Below are positions 22,442 through 34,299 of a DNA stretch of 64,000 nucleotides, piece by piece; position 1 is the stretch's first letter, and each line of letters opens with the position of its first letter. A model generated the notes under the pieces. The model had not been told where the DNA came from. It was given only the letters and a program-made list of their open reading frames with translations, and made no database searches. The stretch is from Sphagnum compactum (taxonomy: Eukaryota; Bryophyta; Sphagnopsida; Sphagnales), in assembly GCA_965153455.1 (NCBI GenBank), contig OZ234500.1, positions 6,882,001-6,946,000 on the forward strand, read 5' to 3'. Position numbers and translations under genes: made by a program.

Positions 22442-22640
22442 CACTAGAAGAAATCTTGTCCATTCCAACCACTAATTTGCAACTACATTACGACTAGTGT
22501 CCAGACTGACTGATTTTGCAACTACAATTATGTTAGGTTTACAGTGTTAGTGTAATTGCAAGTCATTCTAGTTGCATATGCAACTACACCATGGATAAGA
22601 CTAAGTTTTAGTCATAGATGCGACTATACATACAACTATT
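22442..22640 (+). mobile_element. Possible CACTA terminus
   Basis: CACTAGAAGAAATC at 22442 is followed by repeated TTGCAACTAC words within 200 bp, the layout of a CACTA subterminal region. It could be the left end of the larger element that holds the tnp2 fragments, but no matching right end could be found. Confidence 0.4.
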
Positions 22641-22644
22641 TAGA

Positions 22645-24080
22645 TTGTAATTGAAGAAGTGGATGAAAAATGAACTTTTTCATCCATTTTTCATGGCATC
22701 TATTGTTGGATGATAATTGAGTCATTGAATTTGCAATTGGAATGGTTCTTTTACTACTATAATAGTATGAACTGTGCCACATGTTAAAAAAACATTGATG
22801 AAACGTATGTCACAATTTGTTATTATTTTTCAATATATTGAAGTATTAAATATTCAACGTATTCATCCATGGACATTGGATTTCCTTTGTTATTTTCCAT
22901 GGATATTCCATGTTATTATCTATGGGTCTCCCAATATATTTAAATTATGAACACAATTCTATACATGACTAGATTTGTACATGTGTATTGGCCTATTCTC
23001 CACTAAATGCATAACCTACTATATTTACATGGACTTATACAAAACAATCATAAGCTTTAAGGTGAAAGCATTGCAAAGGGGCCAAAATTGTTGTCACATT
23101 GTATTGTTTTTTAGGCGTCCCATGTTCAAACTTCGACCATGTCATTATTATGAGGGAGTTTCACAATGTTTTTGCATATTATGATAGGTCAAACCCAAAT
23201 AAGTTAAATTCCAAAGAAACTACACTTTTTAATCTAATATGATGTGATGTTAGAGTATATTTGTGCCAAAAAAATATGGACCACACATACTAAAAAATGT
23301 AAAATATATTCAAAAAATGATAAAAATGATTTTTAGTTTTTATGAAATTTGTAGTCTTTATTAAACATTGTGATTCCATATTATTGGAACAAGTTGTGAG
23401 CCATGTGAAGAGTTTGATAATTATCATATCACAAATGGGTATTTTTGGGGCGATGACCATAAATATGTGGTAAATTAACATTTTGACAAACTATCATTTT
23501 CAAATGGAAGATGACAAGATATGTGAGGTGGGCCATTTTTAAAAATTTCAGTTCAAACATTTTTTGGTTGAATAATTCAAACCTAAACCTAGTGCAATCC
23601 AAAAACATAAACATGTTCTATTATACTGCATATACCATAAATATACCCATTATTCCTTGAATTTAATCTTTTTTTTTCAAATAATATTAGATATCATTAA
23701 CTTTGTGAAAGTAAAAATATCAAGCCCAAACACCAAAAGTGAAATTCAAAATTAAATGCAACATGTTTTGTAGAAATATACATTACATATATGTTGTGAA
23801 AGTACCCAAAGTGGCCTTCCTGTAGTGTGTTTTCACCCCTTAAACTATAACAAGTTCAAGAACTAATAATATTCTATGTGTGTAAAGAAAATTAAAGATG
23901 TACATCTACCAATTGAAATTTGAACAAATTTTTTGTAAAAGAAATCTAGTATAGTCTAATTTAGATAGTTGAATCTTACATAATAGGATCGTAAACCACA
24001 GAGTAAGGAGGCACAAAATACACTTCTACCTATAAAAGAAATTTCATTATAATTTGAAATGAAATGTGCAAATGCTCACA
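22645..24080. other. AT-rich stretch, no gene seen
   Basis: Only short open frames without recognisable domains are present. It is probably the inside of the CACTA nest. Confidence 0.4.
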
Positions 24081-24082
24081 CT

Positions 24083-24960
24083 CTAAATCATGCCAACATC
24101 ATCCATTTCCAAGCTAGCTTGTAAGGCTTGAGTAGCTAGGACAATTTCTTCTTTATTCAATTCTATTGCTCCTACTAGCACCCTACTATTATCTAAATTT
24201 GGAAATTCAAGTGGAACTTCAAGCCCAAACACAACATCATGTGCATCAATGCAATCATCATAAGTGTCTACAATAACTCGACAACTTTTGGGCTCCTTCC
24301 AAAACACAACCTTCCACCATGGTGACTTTGGCTCATTCCAAAAAACACCAATTAAATTTGTGTAGGAAAAACAAATGCTTCATAAAATTCATTCAATATG
24401 TGACAAAATTTTGCAAGCAAAAAACATGTGTCATCTTCTTTATAGGCGGGTTGCCTCTATTGTTATTCCCATTTTTCACCTTGCTACAACAAAACAACAA
24501 TTGGTGAAGCCATCGGACCATAATCCAACCACAAAATCTCTTTCAAGGTCCCAATATACTGGATCTGACCAAGCACATCATCTTCACTCCCTTGTGATTG
24601 CTAGAAGATGGATGCAACACCAGAATCATATGTAACCAACAAATTGGTTTATTCATCATCGACTCTGAAGTGGTTCCCATATGCCTTCATTTTTTTGTAA
24701 CTAAATGCAATGAAACTTTGGGAAACTAACAGTAACAAAAGATCATCATAAATAGGCAAATTCCTATCAACTTGATGGGTTCGAATTGCTTCCCTCATGC
24801 CCATCATATCAATTTTTTGCAAGTGTGGTGGGAATATGATAGGTTGGCCATTTGTAGCAGGGTTTGATAGCCAAACATGTTCAAATTCAACTCTCGCATC
24901 CTTGATGCATACCTTCTCATCCTTATATTTCTTACAATCACCACAAGATAAAACAGATGA
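24083..24960 (-). pseudogene. Probable CACTA tnp2 C-terminal region
   Basis: Minus-strand fragments read AYGNHFRVDDE, then TYDSGVASIFQ, then GQIQYIGTLKEILWLDYG. This order and pattern (a YG.F box, a SGV box and a Y.GTL.EI..L.Y box) occur in the DUF4216-like C-terminal part of plant CACTA Tnp2 proteins. The final open piece, 24307-24083, is 74 codons with an acidic end. Stops interrupt the region. It is on the same strand as, and downstream of, the tnp2 fragments at 28.6-31.3 kb, with a nested element between, so both may belong to one original gene. Confidence 0.45.
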
Positions 24961-25889
24961 AACTTAGCTAGCAATTAAATTTGTCCCAAATTTGTATAGT
25001 TAAACACATGACTTGGTACATGTTTGCTTACATTATGAGCCCTATTTGGCCTAATGCAAAATCTAAAAACATGATACATTGAACATCTAGAATTAGGGTT
25101 TCAACAAGGACAAAATACACATCAAGCCGTGGAAGTGTTTGAAATTCATGCAAGAATATCTGACCTTAAACTAGTCATGAATCAAAGTTATGTGGGTTTT
25201 GAAATGCCAACAATTGGATGTCAATAGATGTTAAATTGTGAACAATATTGTAAAGCAATTGAAACATAATCCCACATGGTAATAATGCAGTTTGGGGTTT
25301 AGGGTTTCATCAAATAAATAACAAACATATCTGTGTACCAAAATTTCCAAAAATCAATTAACTTATCAAAATTTTCCATTTATTGTTCAGGGGTCCACAA
25401 TTGACCTAAAAAGTTAAAAACAAACCCATTTCAATAATCAAGTATGGATGCTGAAGCAAATCTAACTTAAGTATAGAAAGTGAATCAAAGTTATGTATCT
25501 AAACATACAATTAATTAGTTGTCCACAAATGCAAAAATGAGATAGATATGTAAGTATTAACTAGGACACAATCCTTGTTGGTACTAATCACTATGAGAAA
25601 ATATAGGGTTTTACAACTAGGCTTGCAACTAGGTTTTCCAATTGCAATGGACATTTGCAACTCATGGTATTTATATGGCCTTGAGTGCTAATCGACAAGT
25701 TGTAATAGTTGTAACGGACACCCTATGTTGTATACAATATTGAATATATGGTGCAATTCAAATGCAACTATATACAACTTCTTTGCAACTAATCTCCACG
25801 TCAGATTTTCACACACATTCCAACGTGGTGAACAAAATGGCAACGTGGCTTTTCATCCATTTGTCAATAGATGACATATGTTAATACCT

Positions 25890-26200
25890 TTTGTAATTTA
25901 TTTACAATTATTTTACAACTAGTTTGACGAATATATTCTTCAATTATTTCATTCATCCATTTGATGAATGAATTCTATTCTTATTTTTATAACTTATCTA
26001 CAACTATTTTACAACTAATTCAACAAATACATTCTTTCATTATTTCATTCATGTGAATGGATTTTATCCCAATCCTTTGCAACTTATTTATACCTATTTT
26101 ATAATTACTCTAACAAATATATTTTAAAATAATTTCATTCCTCCATTTGAGCAATGAATTTTGTTCCTATCCTTTGCAACTAACTTACAACTAAAGATGA
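25890..26200. repeat. Degenerate 100-bp tandem repeat, three copies
   Basis: Each unit reads roughly TTTACAACTA, then an ATATATTCTTCAATTATTTC-like stretch, then CATTCATCCATTTGA and an ATGAATTCTATTCCTAT-like stretch. Copies start near 25895, 25995 and 26085. The array is inside the nested CACTA element. Confidence 0.6.
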
Positions 26201-27257
26201 AATGAAACTAAAGGATTTAGTGACTAATTTAGTGACTAGGTGTTTAAGTTTGGGTTTCAAAACAATTGTATGGTAGTTGATTTTAGTAGTATAAACAACT
26301 AAATTACAATTTACAATGCAATTCTACAAACTTCACACAACCATTATCATGTTGTCTTAATTTTAATAGATAATGTTGAATTGCATTGGACATCACTAAT
26401 TATAAACATGAAATGGATTTGAAACTTTAAATAGATTTAGATTCCATGTTGAAGAATACATTACAAAAATAAAAATAAAAATTTATATTAAAAGACAATT
26501 TAACTATGAATCTAAATACAATGTTCAAACTATTTATAACAAACATTTTTCTCTATCTAAACAAAAGGTTAGATCATAAAAATGATGACCCACAATAATC
26601 AAATATTGTCATCTAAAACACTATGTTTCATAAATGAATGTTTTCTTCTATTTTTATTGAAATGGAACTTGAGCCATTTAATTTCTTCAATCCACCTTAT
26701 TTGCTTAAAATCTGCCATGTTATGATATTTAGTTCCACATGTGAAATGAAATCAATAACATATCATAACATTGTAATGTCAAAAAATTTAAACAATCCCT
26801 TCCATTTGAGTAAAACTAGTTTACAACAATACTGCCACTAACATGCAACATATTTGTCATTAAAATGCAACGTATGTAGAACATTGATACAAACTAAACT
26901 ATAATTTGTACACTTGCAAATAAAATCAAAGATTGTGCTTACAATCAAGTAAACTAAATTATAATTTTAAGTACTTTTGAAAGCATATTTACCTTGTATA
27001 CATAATTTTGATGTTGATGGATTGAAACATAATGAAAGTTTGACCCTATAGCATAAAAACAACAAAAGTCATCACAAATGTTCAAACACAAAACAAGACA
27101 TATGTAACATGATTATCATTAAAAAATCACCTTTCATAGATCTTTCATCATTATAAGTTAAACTAAATTTGTACAATCAACTTCTAAATAAAATGGAATA
27201 TATTTTCACATCATTTTTCTTCAATATATGCAAATAAACAAAAGACCAAGAATCACA

Positions 27258-27575
27258 AACCTTCAACATCCAAAAGTAAAAACCTTCAACATCTAAGAAT
27301 AAGAGCAAGAACCTTCAACATCCAAGAACAAAAGTAAAAACCTTCAATATCCAAGAGTAAGAGTAAGAACTTTCAACATCTAAAACCAAAAGTAAGAACT
27401 TTGAACATCCAAGAATAAGAACAATAACCTTTAACATCAAAAAGTAAAAGTAAGAACCTTCAACATCCAAAAGTATGAGCAAGAACCTTCAATTTCCAAG
27501 AGAAAAAACAAAAGTCTTCAACCTCTCTAAAAGTAAGAACAAGAACCCTCAACCTCTAAGAGCAAAAATAAAAGC
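27258..27575. repeat. 29-bp minisatellite, about 11 copies
   Basis: The unit starts AACCTTCAACATCCAA and continues with a variable purine-rich half (AGAGTAAAAGTAAG type). About eleven diverged copies run head to tail with a 29-bp period. It lies inside the nested CACTA element near its right end. Confidence 0.85.
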
Positions 27576-28587
27576 CCATAAGCATAAGCGCATGAAGGTT
27601 GTCGATGCATTGGGGCAAATTTGTTGATATATTGCCATGTGTCATTTGTTTAAAGGTTTCTCGCCTAAATTTTAAATCTTTAAATTTCAAATTTTAAATT
27701 GAAATACAATTGCATGTCAATTGCAAACAAGTTGAAATGTCAAATATATTGGGCGGCGGAAATGTATACACGTGGCATGATCATATATGTACATTTGTTG
27801 CAAAGTAGTCATTGAATAATAACTAAATTTATCCTAGTTGTGATATAATTGTTACATGTGACTAAAGTGCAACTTGTCAACAAAGTCAAACATGGTTGTT
27901 ACAACCGTATATACAATGTGTACATTGTATTGTATAAATATACATCTTGCAACTATAATACAACTCTTTGATTTTTTGATGTGGCATTTTATTTATTAAT
28001 TTGTCGTATTTCCATAGGACATTTGTAATGCAGTTGTATATTAGTTGTTTTAGAGTTCTAGTTGTAGGGTAGTCTAGTTGTCGCGAACACAATTTTTCAT
28101 AATGAGTATAGTTTGGAGTTTAGGGTTTATAGTTAGGTCACACACAACTATGCACTAAAATCTCCAAAATTCAATTGATTTATCAAAACTTGCCATAAAT
28201 TGTTTGAGTTTATGGTTGACCTAAAAATTGACTTGCTAAGATTTAAAATATAAGGGTGGTTGAAAGGAATTCACTATATCCATGGATTCATAATTTTTGT
28301 ATTTGTCAGCACACAGTCTAAGACTAAGCAAAACTTTTGTTGGAGCCCCTTCCCATACCTCTCCAAATACGCCTTCTTCCTCTGCATCCCAAATTCTTTT
28401 AAACACACATGTTAAAATTCATGCAAATATTCAATCACAAAACCCAATGTTTTCTCCAACACATAACCTTCAAGCATTCAAAACCTTAAGGTAATGCCAT
28501 GGAACGGACATAACCCTTTAGAACCTTCATCATCCTCTCCACTGGATACATCTAGTTCATCTATTACATGCAGCAATAAATGAATCA

Positions 28588-31251
28588 TTACATCAAAGAA
28601 GGTTGCAAGAAATTCTTTCTCTTATAGGGAAAGTGTAATTGCAACATCTTTTCGAAGACTTGCAACATCATTAGGGTTCCAAACCTTAACACAAATCCAC
28701 TAAAAGACACGACTAAGCTAATAATTGCCATACATGGTGCCATTGGCATGAGCCTTCGCAAGCACAAAGGCAACATTTGTTGCATCAACATGTGATAGTC
28801 ATGTGATTTCATGGAGCTTAGTTTCCTATATGCCACATGTTTAGCCAATGAAGCCCCATAATCTATGGGAAGTTTTATAAAACCCATCCTCTCTACTTGA
28901 AAATATTCAATTCTTATATTGTAAGGACACACAAAGCATGTGGTTTCAAGATTTTGTGCTGGTTATTTGGGTGTTGTCTGAACCATAGTTGTTGCCAAAT
29001 GTGCTCTACTTCCATGTCTCATCGTACCTTAATTGTGTATTTTTGGCCAAACATGAAGCGCACTACACTTTCAACAAATGTTCTTATCAATGTGCATCAC
29101 ATCTAAGGTGTGTCAAATCTGCAAGTGTTGCCATGTCCATGACAACCAAATTAACATTAATTCAACCCCATAATGGCATCCTCTCTGTAGATTAAAAGAA
29201 ACATGGACATAACCCCACCAAACCACATCCTCTCTAAATGTCACAAGTAGTTGGAAAGTTTTACATGTGATTTGAATGGTCATGAAACTACCACTTGCAG
29301 ATATTAAGAGTTATCAAACTAATTATTGCCAATTAAAAACAAAATGTTACATTCACATCCTTAAGAAATAGTTAGGGTGGAGAAATCAAGAGCCACAAAC
29401 TGCAATCAAATTCCATTCTGAAGTCAATTTAGGATGATTGAATTATGATGACAATTTCTAATTTTATACTGTTGAAATTTGTAAATATAATTTATACTTT
29501 TTGAAACTTGTTTGTGATTTATAGAACCTAAAAATTCAATTGCAGCTACTATAGTGTATCCAATGTCCATGAATGTAACTTGCCATATAACTTTAAAGCC
29601 TCTCTTGGAATTGCAAAGTCAAAAACAATGGTTCAACTTTGGCAAAAAATGTGGACTCTTTATGCCATTAAACTTGGATGGGTCACCTTTTGACCCTGGT
29701 GTGTTTCTAGCTCCTAGCCATGCTTCATACTCTACCACACTCTTTAGTGTATCATTCACGATTACGAGCTTTGGTTTATTCATGTGTTTTTCTTTCCCAT
29801 TAAAATGGTTGGATTCTGATTTTTTCGACATGGCTGACCTCTTGGCAACCAACGGTGGGATCCTTCATATACAACCTTACCCAATTCCAAAGAATGGTGA
29901 GATGCCCACGAGTTGGACAAGCCTTGTAACCCTGGTGTACAAATCTAACCACAAGCCCATATGCTGGGAAATCGTGGATTGTCCACATCAAAATTGCTCT
30001 TAAAGTGAAATGTTTTTGTGTTTCAACCTTTGCCACATCATATATTGCAACCCCCCTCCACAACACTTGTAGCTCCTCTATTAATGGTGCAAAGTACACA
30101 TCCATGTGATGCATTTTCACTAATTCCTTACCAGGGATAATCAAGGCTAATATAACAAAAAAATTCTTGGTCACAAGCCATGGTGGTAGATTCTAAATGG
30201 AAAGCATGACTGGCCACATTGCATCAATGTGCGCCCAAGCTTTGCTATAAACCACATGTCTCACCAAACCATCAGTACTCTTATTTCCATTATGCCACAC
30301 CATCAAATTTGATATGATAGGGGCCCTAAACATACGTTTTAGCCACAGAATGAAAAGGAAGTGATGAAGAACCTTAATTAACACCTTTGCTCAGCCTACA
30401 TCCTTGCACCATGTTAATCCACATTTTGGGCAAGTTTCTAGGTCTGCATACACCCCCTAAAATGACACACATCCATTTGGACATGCATGGATAATTTTGT
30501 AATTGAGGCCTAACTTCCTTATTAAAGCTTTTGCATTATACATATTTGAAGGGAAACAATTGTCTAGTGGAAGTAGGTGCATGTGCAAAAGTGACAACAA
30601 TTCATCCACAAACTTATTGTTAACCCCATGGATTGTGCAAATGCTCATCAACAACATTGTATCAACAAGTTTTGTGGAATGGGTATTTGGATACAATGGT
30701 TGGCATGCCTCTTGCAGCCCAGTTAAATTTGCCCCCGCATCATTCACATCTATATTTCCCAATACATCTGTAGGTGTTCCATCTTCTACATTGCTTTTAA
30801 AACTTCCAAACATACTTTTAACGATTGTTGCAAGTTCATCCACAATTGAAAAGACTTCCTAAATTACATGATTGTTGGCCATATCATGATCTTCCCATGG
30901 TTGGCTTTCAGTTTGTTGTGCCCTTTCCATTTCAGGTGTAGGCTAGACAAGATGTTCCAACATTGTCTCCATCTACACACCTTCATCCAAGTGCATGTTA
31001 GTTGTTTCTGTGCACCTCCTAGCACTTGCTACCCATTCCTCATCAAATTCATATGTGGGCCTTGGTCCTTTCCAAACTCAAAACTAGGGGTGTTGCCAAA
31101 TTTGATTAGGTGTTTTTGTACATTATCTACCAATCTAGGACTTGAACTCCCTAGGCAAAGGCTGCATGGGCATTTGATTTTTTGCACATTGTGCCTATGC
31201 GCCCACATAACCTCTCGAGCCCATAACTTATCATCTTTATGTCTTTGCTAG
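28588..31251 (-). pseudogene. CACTA (En/Spm) tnp2 transposase, N-terminal and central parts
   Basis: Fragments on the minus strand follow the order of Tnp2. A transposase-associated domain with IKCPCSLC and HLIKFG lies near 31190-31090. LYPNTHSTKL and a KIIHACPNGC finger lie at 30843-30457. LKRMFR and a WHNGNKSTDGLVRH block lie at 30384-30193. MDVYFAPLIEEL, FTLRAILMWTIHDFPAYG and a KACP block lie at 30174-29800, followed by SNHFNGK at 29852-29619. MKSHDYHMLMQQMLP lies at 28932-28588. The family excises and reinserts CACTA elements. Several frame changes and stops make it non-functional. The likely C-terminal part is at 24.1-24.96 kb, beyond the nested element. Confidence 0.85.
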
Positions 31252-31259
31252 TCGATATC

Positions 31260-32340
31260 CTCTAGTGGGTCTTGCATCTCTTCTGCCAAGTAGACAAAAT
31301 AGGAAACTAAAACACCCCTAATAACCATGTGAGGTTGAAATTAGTGTATAAGGGTTAGCAACATGGCAATACCCAACAGTAAAGTCCATTGGGCAAAGTT
31401 TACTTGACACAAATTACATCCACTATATGTATGTAACCATATACTTGATTATTTTCCAAGGAATTGAACCTTATTATTTCTCCCAATTGAATCAACTATC
31501 AAATTGCATGTACATGTACTACTTTAAGGTCCCAAATTTCAAATTCTACCTTATCATGGGAACATGAGTAGTGCCTCATAATTCCATTTAATACAGTAAC
31601 TAAATTCAATTTGACACCCAAGCATGAAAATGGATTAGAAAACAAGTACCTTCCAATGTAGCTTGCATTCAAACTTCCTTTGTTGTCTACCTACATAGTA
31701 GAACAATTTACAAAAATTGCTTCATTCTAGAAAATAAGACAAGCAACCAAAAACATTAACTAAAGGAAGAACCCCATCAAAATGCCATGTCAAAATTCAC
31801 TTGAAACATATGGTTTGCATTATATACATGGTGTTCATATGTATATATGTATTTTAGGTATATTCTATTTGAATCACATGGGAGGTCCATAATGTACCTC
31901 CCCAAACCAGTCATGCTTCAAAGAAAGTTAATGCACAATGTGCCACTCAATGTTCAGAGCCTTATCTCTAAGGGCCCTCTATCTAGGACTTCTTCAAAAT
32001 TCATAGTTGTGTTGTTTCATTCTATACATAAACAAAAGCCAAAATTTTGAAACAGAAAAAAACCCCATCAACATTCTCATGTCATGAACTAAGAATAAAA
32101 TGGGATCTTTTCACTACTTAGGTTATTATGTAACCTAAGTCACAACCACACAAAAGTTTAATTATTATTGACATTAACTTGGCAATCATAGCACCTAATG
32201 TGAAGTTTAACAAAAAGACATACATTGGTGTTGGTGTGCAGTTGTAATTGAGCCCTGGAGTATGTCCATTTCATGCCTGGACATCACATCCATCTACAAA
32301 AAACTCAACGTAAGACTTTGGTGCATGTACATGCACCTGG
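31260..32340. other. Non-coding, probable outer part of the CACTA element
   Basis: No open frame with a recognisable domain is seen. A CACTA right-hand terminus was looked for and not found. Sequence composition is like the surrounding repeats. Confidence 0.4.
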
Positions 32341-32345
32341 ATTTA

Positions 32346-32540
32346 ATTACTGCAAACAATTAACATTGGAAATAGAAATAGGTTTAGGTTCATTTAATTG
32401 CTGCAAAATAGTCAGCATTGGAAATTTCATTACTGCAAGCAATCAAGTTGTCAACATTGGAAATATAAGTAGGTTTATGTTCATTTAATTGCTACAAATA
32501 GTCAGTAATTTGGAAATTTCATTACTCCACACAATTAACA
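32346..32540. repeat. Tandem repeat of about 85-91 bp, two and a half copies
   Basis: Copies begin at about 32346, 32430 and 32520 with ATTACTGCAA or ATTACTCCAC. They share a TTTAATTGCTGCAAAATAGTC-like middle and end in ATTGGAAATTTC. Confidence 0.7.
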
Positions 32541-32916
32541 TTATATTGGGGATAGAGACTTAGTTTTATGTTATAACGTATCTTACATGTGTCATAGTGG
32601 ACAGTAGAGGATGAAAGCAATATTATGATTAATCCACCATGTGAGGCGACTTTCCGTCCTTCTACTCCCGGTTCTACAAGGTGACTATGCTTGGAAGCAC
32701 AAAAGCTATTGGTGAAGGAAAGATGCAAGTGTAATTTTATATGTTAAATTGCGTTTGTAGTTGAAATTAAGTAGCCTACCTCCTATGCGTCATTCACGAT
32801 TAGGATTGATAGATATATTTTTTCCAAGCTCACACACTACACATTCTAGGACTTTGTGTCAAATTGTCATTCATTTAAACCAATGTTTAAAGACTCAACA
32901 CCATGTCCAACATAGC

Positions 32917-33277
32917 TGCAGACCATCAGTCACTTAAAACATCATTTCTAACACATACATTATTCAAATCCGGCTTGCCTTAGTTCATTGGAAAGCTAAC
33001 TACAAGGCGCACCTTCTTACCAAATCTCAAGATCTGCAGCTAAACCAGTGAGGAGTTATACCACCAAACCCGAGAGGGTTTTGCGAAGGCTGCTGTTCAA
33101 CTTGATTGCAGACCTCTAGTCACTCAGAATATTGTTTCTAACACATACGGTCTCCAAATCCGGCTTGCCTTAGCTCATTGGAAAGCTAACTACGAGGCGC
33201 ACCTTCACACCAAATCTCAAGATCTGCAGCTGAACCAGCAAGAAGTTATGCTATGAAACCCGAGGGGGTTTGCGAGA
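32917..33277. repeat. Direct repeat of about 170 bp, two copies 191 bp apart
   Basis: Copy 1 (32917-33088) and copy 2 (33108-33277) share long identical runs, among them AAATCCGGCTTGCCTTAG and CATTGGAAAGCTAACTAC, then TCAAGATCTGCAGCT. They lie 600-950 bp upstream of the unknown gene at 33872. The wording resembles retrotransposon leader DNA, but no LTR is seen. Confidence 0.85.
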
Positions 33278-33530
33278 TTTCTCTAAAGTTCCAATCTTCC
33301 AACACTATCACTACCTACCCCCATTCCTTCAAAACTATTACAAGATTTTCGTTCTACTTCCCTTCCTTCTCCCCTCTACTAATATTAATCATTCTTTTCC
33401 TCTTCATGAAGCTTGTAGAAACAAATATTCAAGATTGAATGAAAATTATCTCCGAGGCAAAGAGAGAGACCCCCTTGATCCGAATCCGCCTTTTCAAGAG
33501 AAAGAGAAAGGAGGTGAAGGTTGATTCCAA

Positions 33531-33630
33531 GCTTGGTGGCCAATGGAATGTTCCATGCTTGGTGGCCAATGGAATGTTCCATGCTTGGTGGCCAATGGAA
33601 GGTTCCATGCTTGGTGGCCAATGGAAGGTG
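33531..33630. repeat. 26-bp tandem repeat, nearly four copies, hairpin-capable
   Basis: Units start at 33531, 33557, 33583 and 33609 with exact 26-bp spacing and at most one T/G change. Each contains TTGG-TGG-CCAA. The array also pairs TTCCAT with ATGGAA around it, so every unit can form a small hairpin. It lies about 240 bp upstream of the ATG at 33872 and before the TATA word at 33772. Confidence 0.95.
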
Positions 33631-33771
33631 AAAGAGAAACACCTTTTCACCTCTTCCACTTTCCCCCCAACAAACTTTACTCAAACCTTCAATTTTTCCC
33701 TATGACCTCACGGTTTTACTTTACCTTGATTCTAAGCCGTTACTCACGCCTTCCTTTCTTTTTTTTCGATC

Positions 33772-33778
33772 TATAAAT
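33772..33778 (+). promoter_or_regulatory. Candidate TATA box of the 33.87-kb gene
   Basis: TATAAAT lies 100 bp before the ATG and follows a pyrimidine-rich stretch, a common plant promoter layout. No ATG occurs between the expected start (about 33805) and 33872. Confidence 0.5.
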
Positions 33779-33871
33779 TACGACTATGCACCTCAATGTA
33801 ACAAGTACTTCACACCTTCATTTTCGCTTTGATTTGATTGAAGATCTGGCCTTTTTCCTCTCCTTGAAGTT

Positions 33872-34294
33872 ATGGCGTCGCGCACGATCACATCTTACGG
33901 GCCGCAAGCCGCACAAGCGAATGAAGAACCGCCTCTGGATTCATTTTTAGATCTTACCCTAACACAACATCCTCGTGATGAAGAACCCGAAGTTCGAGAG
34001 GTGCGTGCTCGTCTTGAAGTTGAACCCCCTCGAGCCTGGTACTATCGTATCTCTCCGAACTCTCGCACCTTGGTGATCTTGCTACAAGTCGACCCCGCTT
34101 CTGGTGATGAACCCGAGACCGTTTGTGAAGGTTGTTACGAAACTGAAGATACTTCTATCTTCGCATGGTCTTCGGTTCCCGGCGTTGGACACTATCGTTG
34201 GTTGCGCGGTCCGATTTGTCGACTGTCTCCTAATAACAAGGCGGACTACCTAGTTCGCACCATCCGACGCATCCTAGATTTCTTGCTGTTATGA
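33872..34294 (+). CDS. Unknown small acidic protein, 140 aa (paralogue of 37.6-38.0 kb)
   Basis: I do not recognise this protein. The single-exon frame is GC-richer than its surroundings. The first ~45 residues are acidic and proline-rich and look disordered. The C-terminal two thirds is conserved with the minus-strand copy at 38001-37558: WYYRISPNSRTLVILL, PASG, a cysteine pair (VCEGCYE), then VPGVGHYRWLRGPI and YLVRTIRRILDFL. Conservation of this block while the N-terminus and DNA flanks have diverged suggests past selection on the protein. There is no signal peptide, membrane segment or catalytic signature. A TATA word lies 100 bp upstream and a 26-bp hairpin repeat before that. The start is the first ATG after the TATA. 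It could be a lineage-specific host gene or cargo of a mobile element. Confidence 0.6.
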   Translation: MASRTITSYGPQAAQANEEPPLDSFLDLTLTQHPRDEEPEVREVRARLEVEPPRAWYYRISPNSRTLVILLQVDPASGDEPETVCEGCYETEDTSIFAWSSVPGVGHYRWLRGPICRLSPNNKADYLVRTIRRILDFLLL

Positions 34295-34299
34295 ACTAT

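Larger units (their letters stand above)
25589..28104. mobile_element. Nested non-autonomous CACTA element, about 2.5 kb
   Basis: The left end CACTATGAGAAAATAT and the inverted right end (reading inward CATTATGAAAAATTGT) match at 12-13 of 16 positions. Both ends carry clusters of CAACTAG/GCAACTA words. The flanking triplets are AAT and AGT. No transposase is seen inside. It contains two degenerate tandem arrays (25890-26200 and 27258-27575). The DNA just outside on both sides (25290-25420 and 28108-28240) shows direct similarity: TTTGGAGTTTAGGGTTT-like text followed by TTGACCTAAAAA. Confidence 0.6.

Noticed and set aside
27258-27575. Regularly spaced 29-bp repeats as a CRISPR array
   Set aside because: Units are head to tail and diverged throughout, with no unique spacers between constant repeats, and the DNA is plant nuclear.
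33270-33776. Several overlapping frames across the 26-bp repeats
   Set aside because: They are low-complexity translations of the tandem repeat on both strands, without start context or domain.
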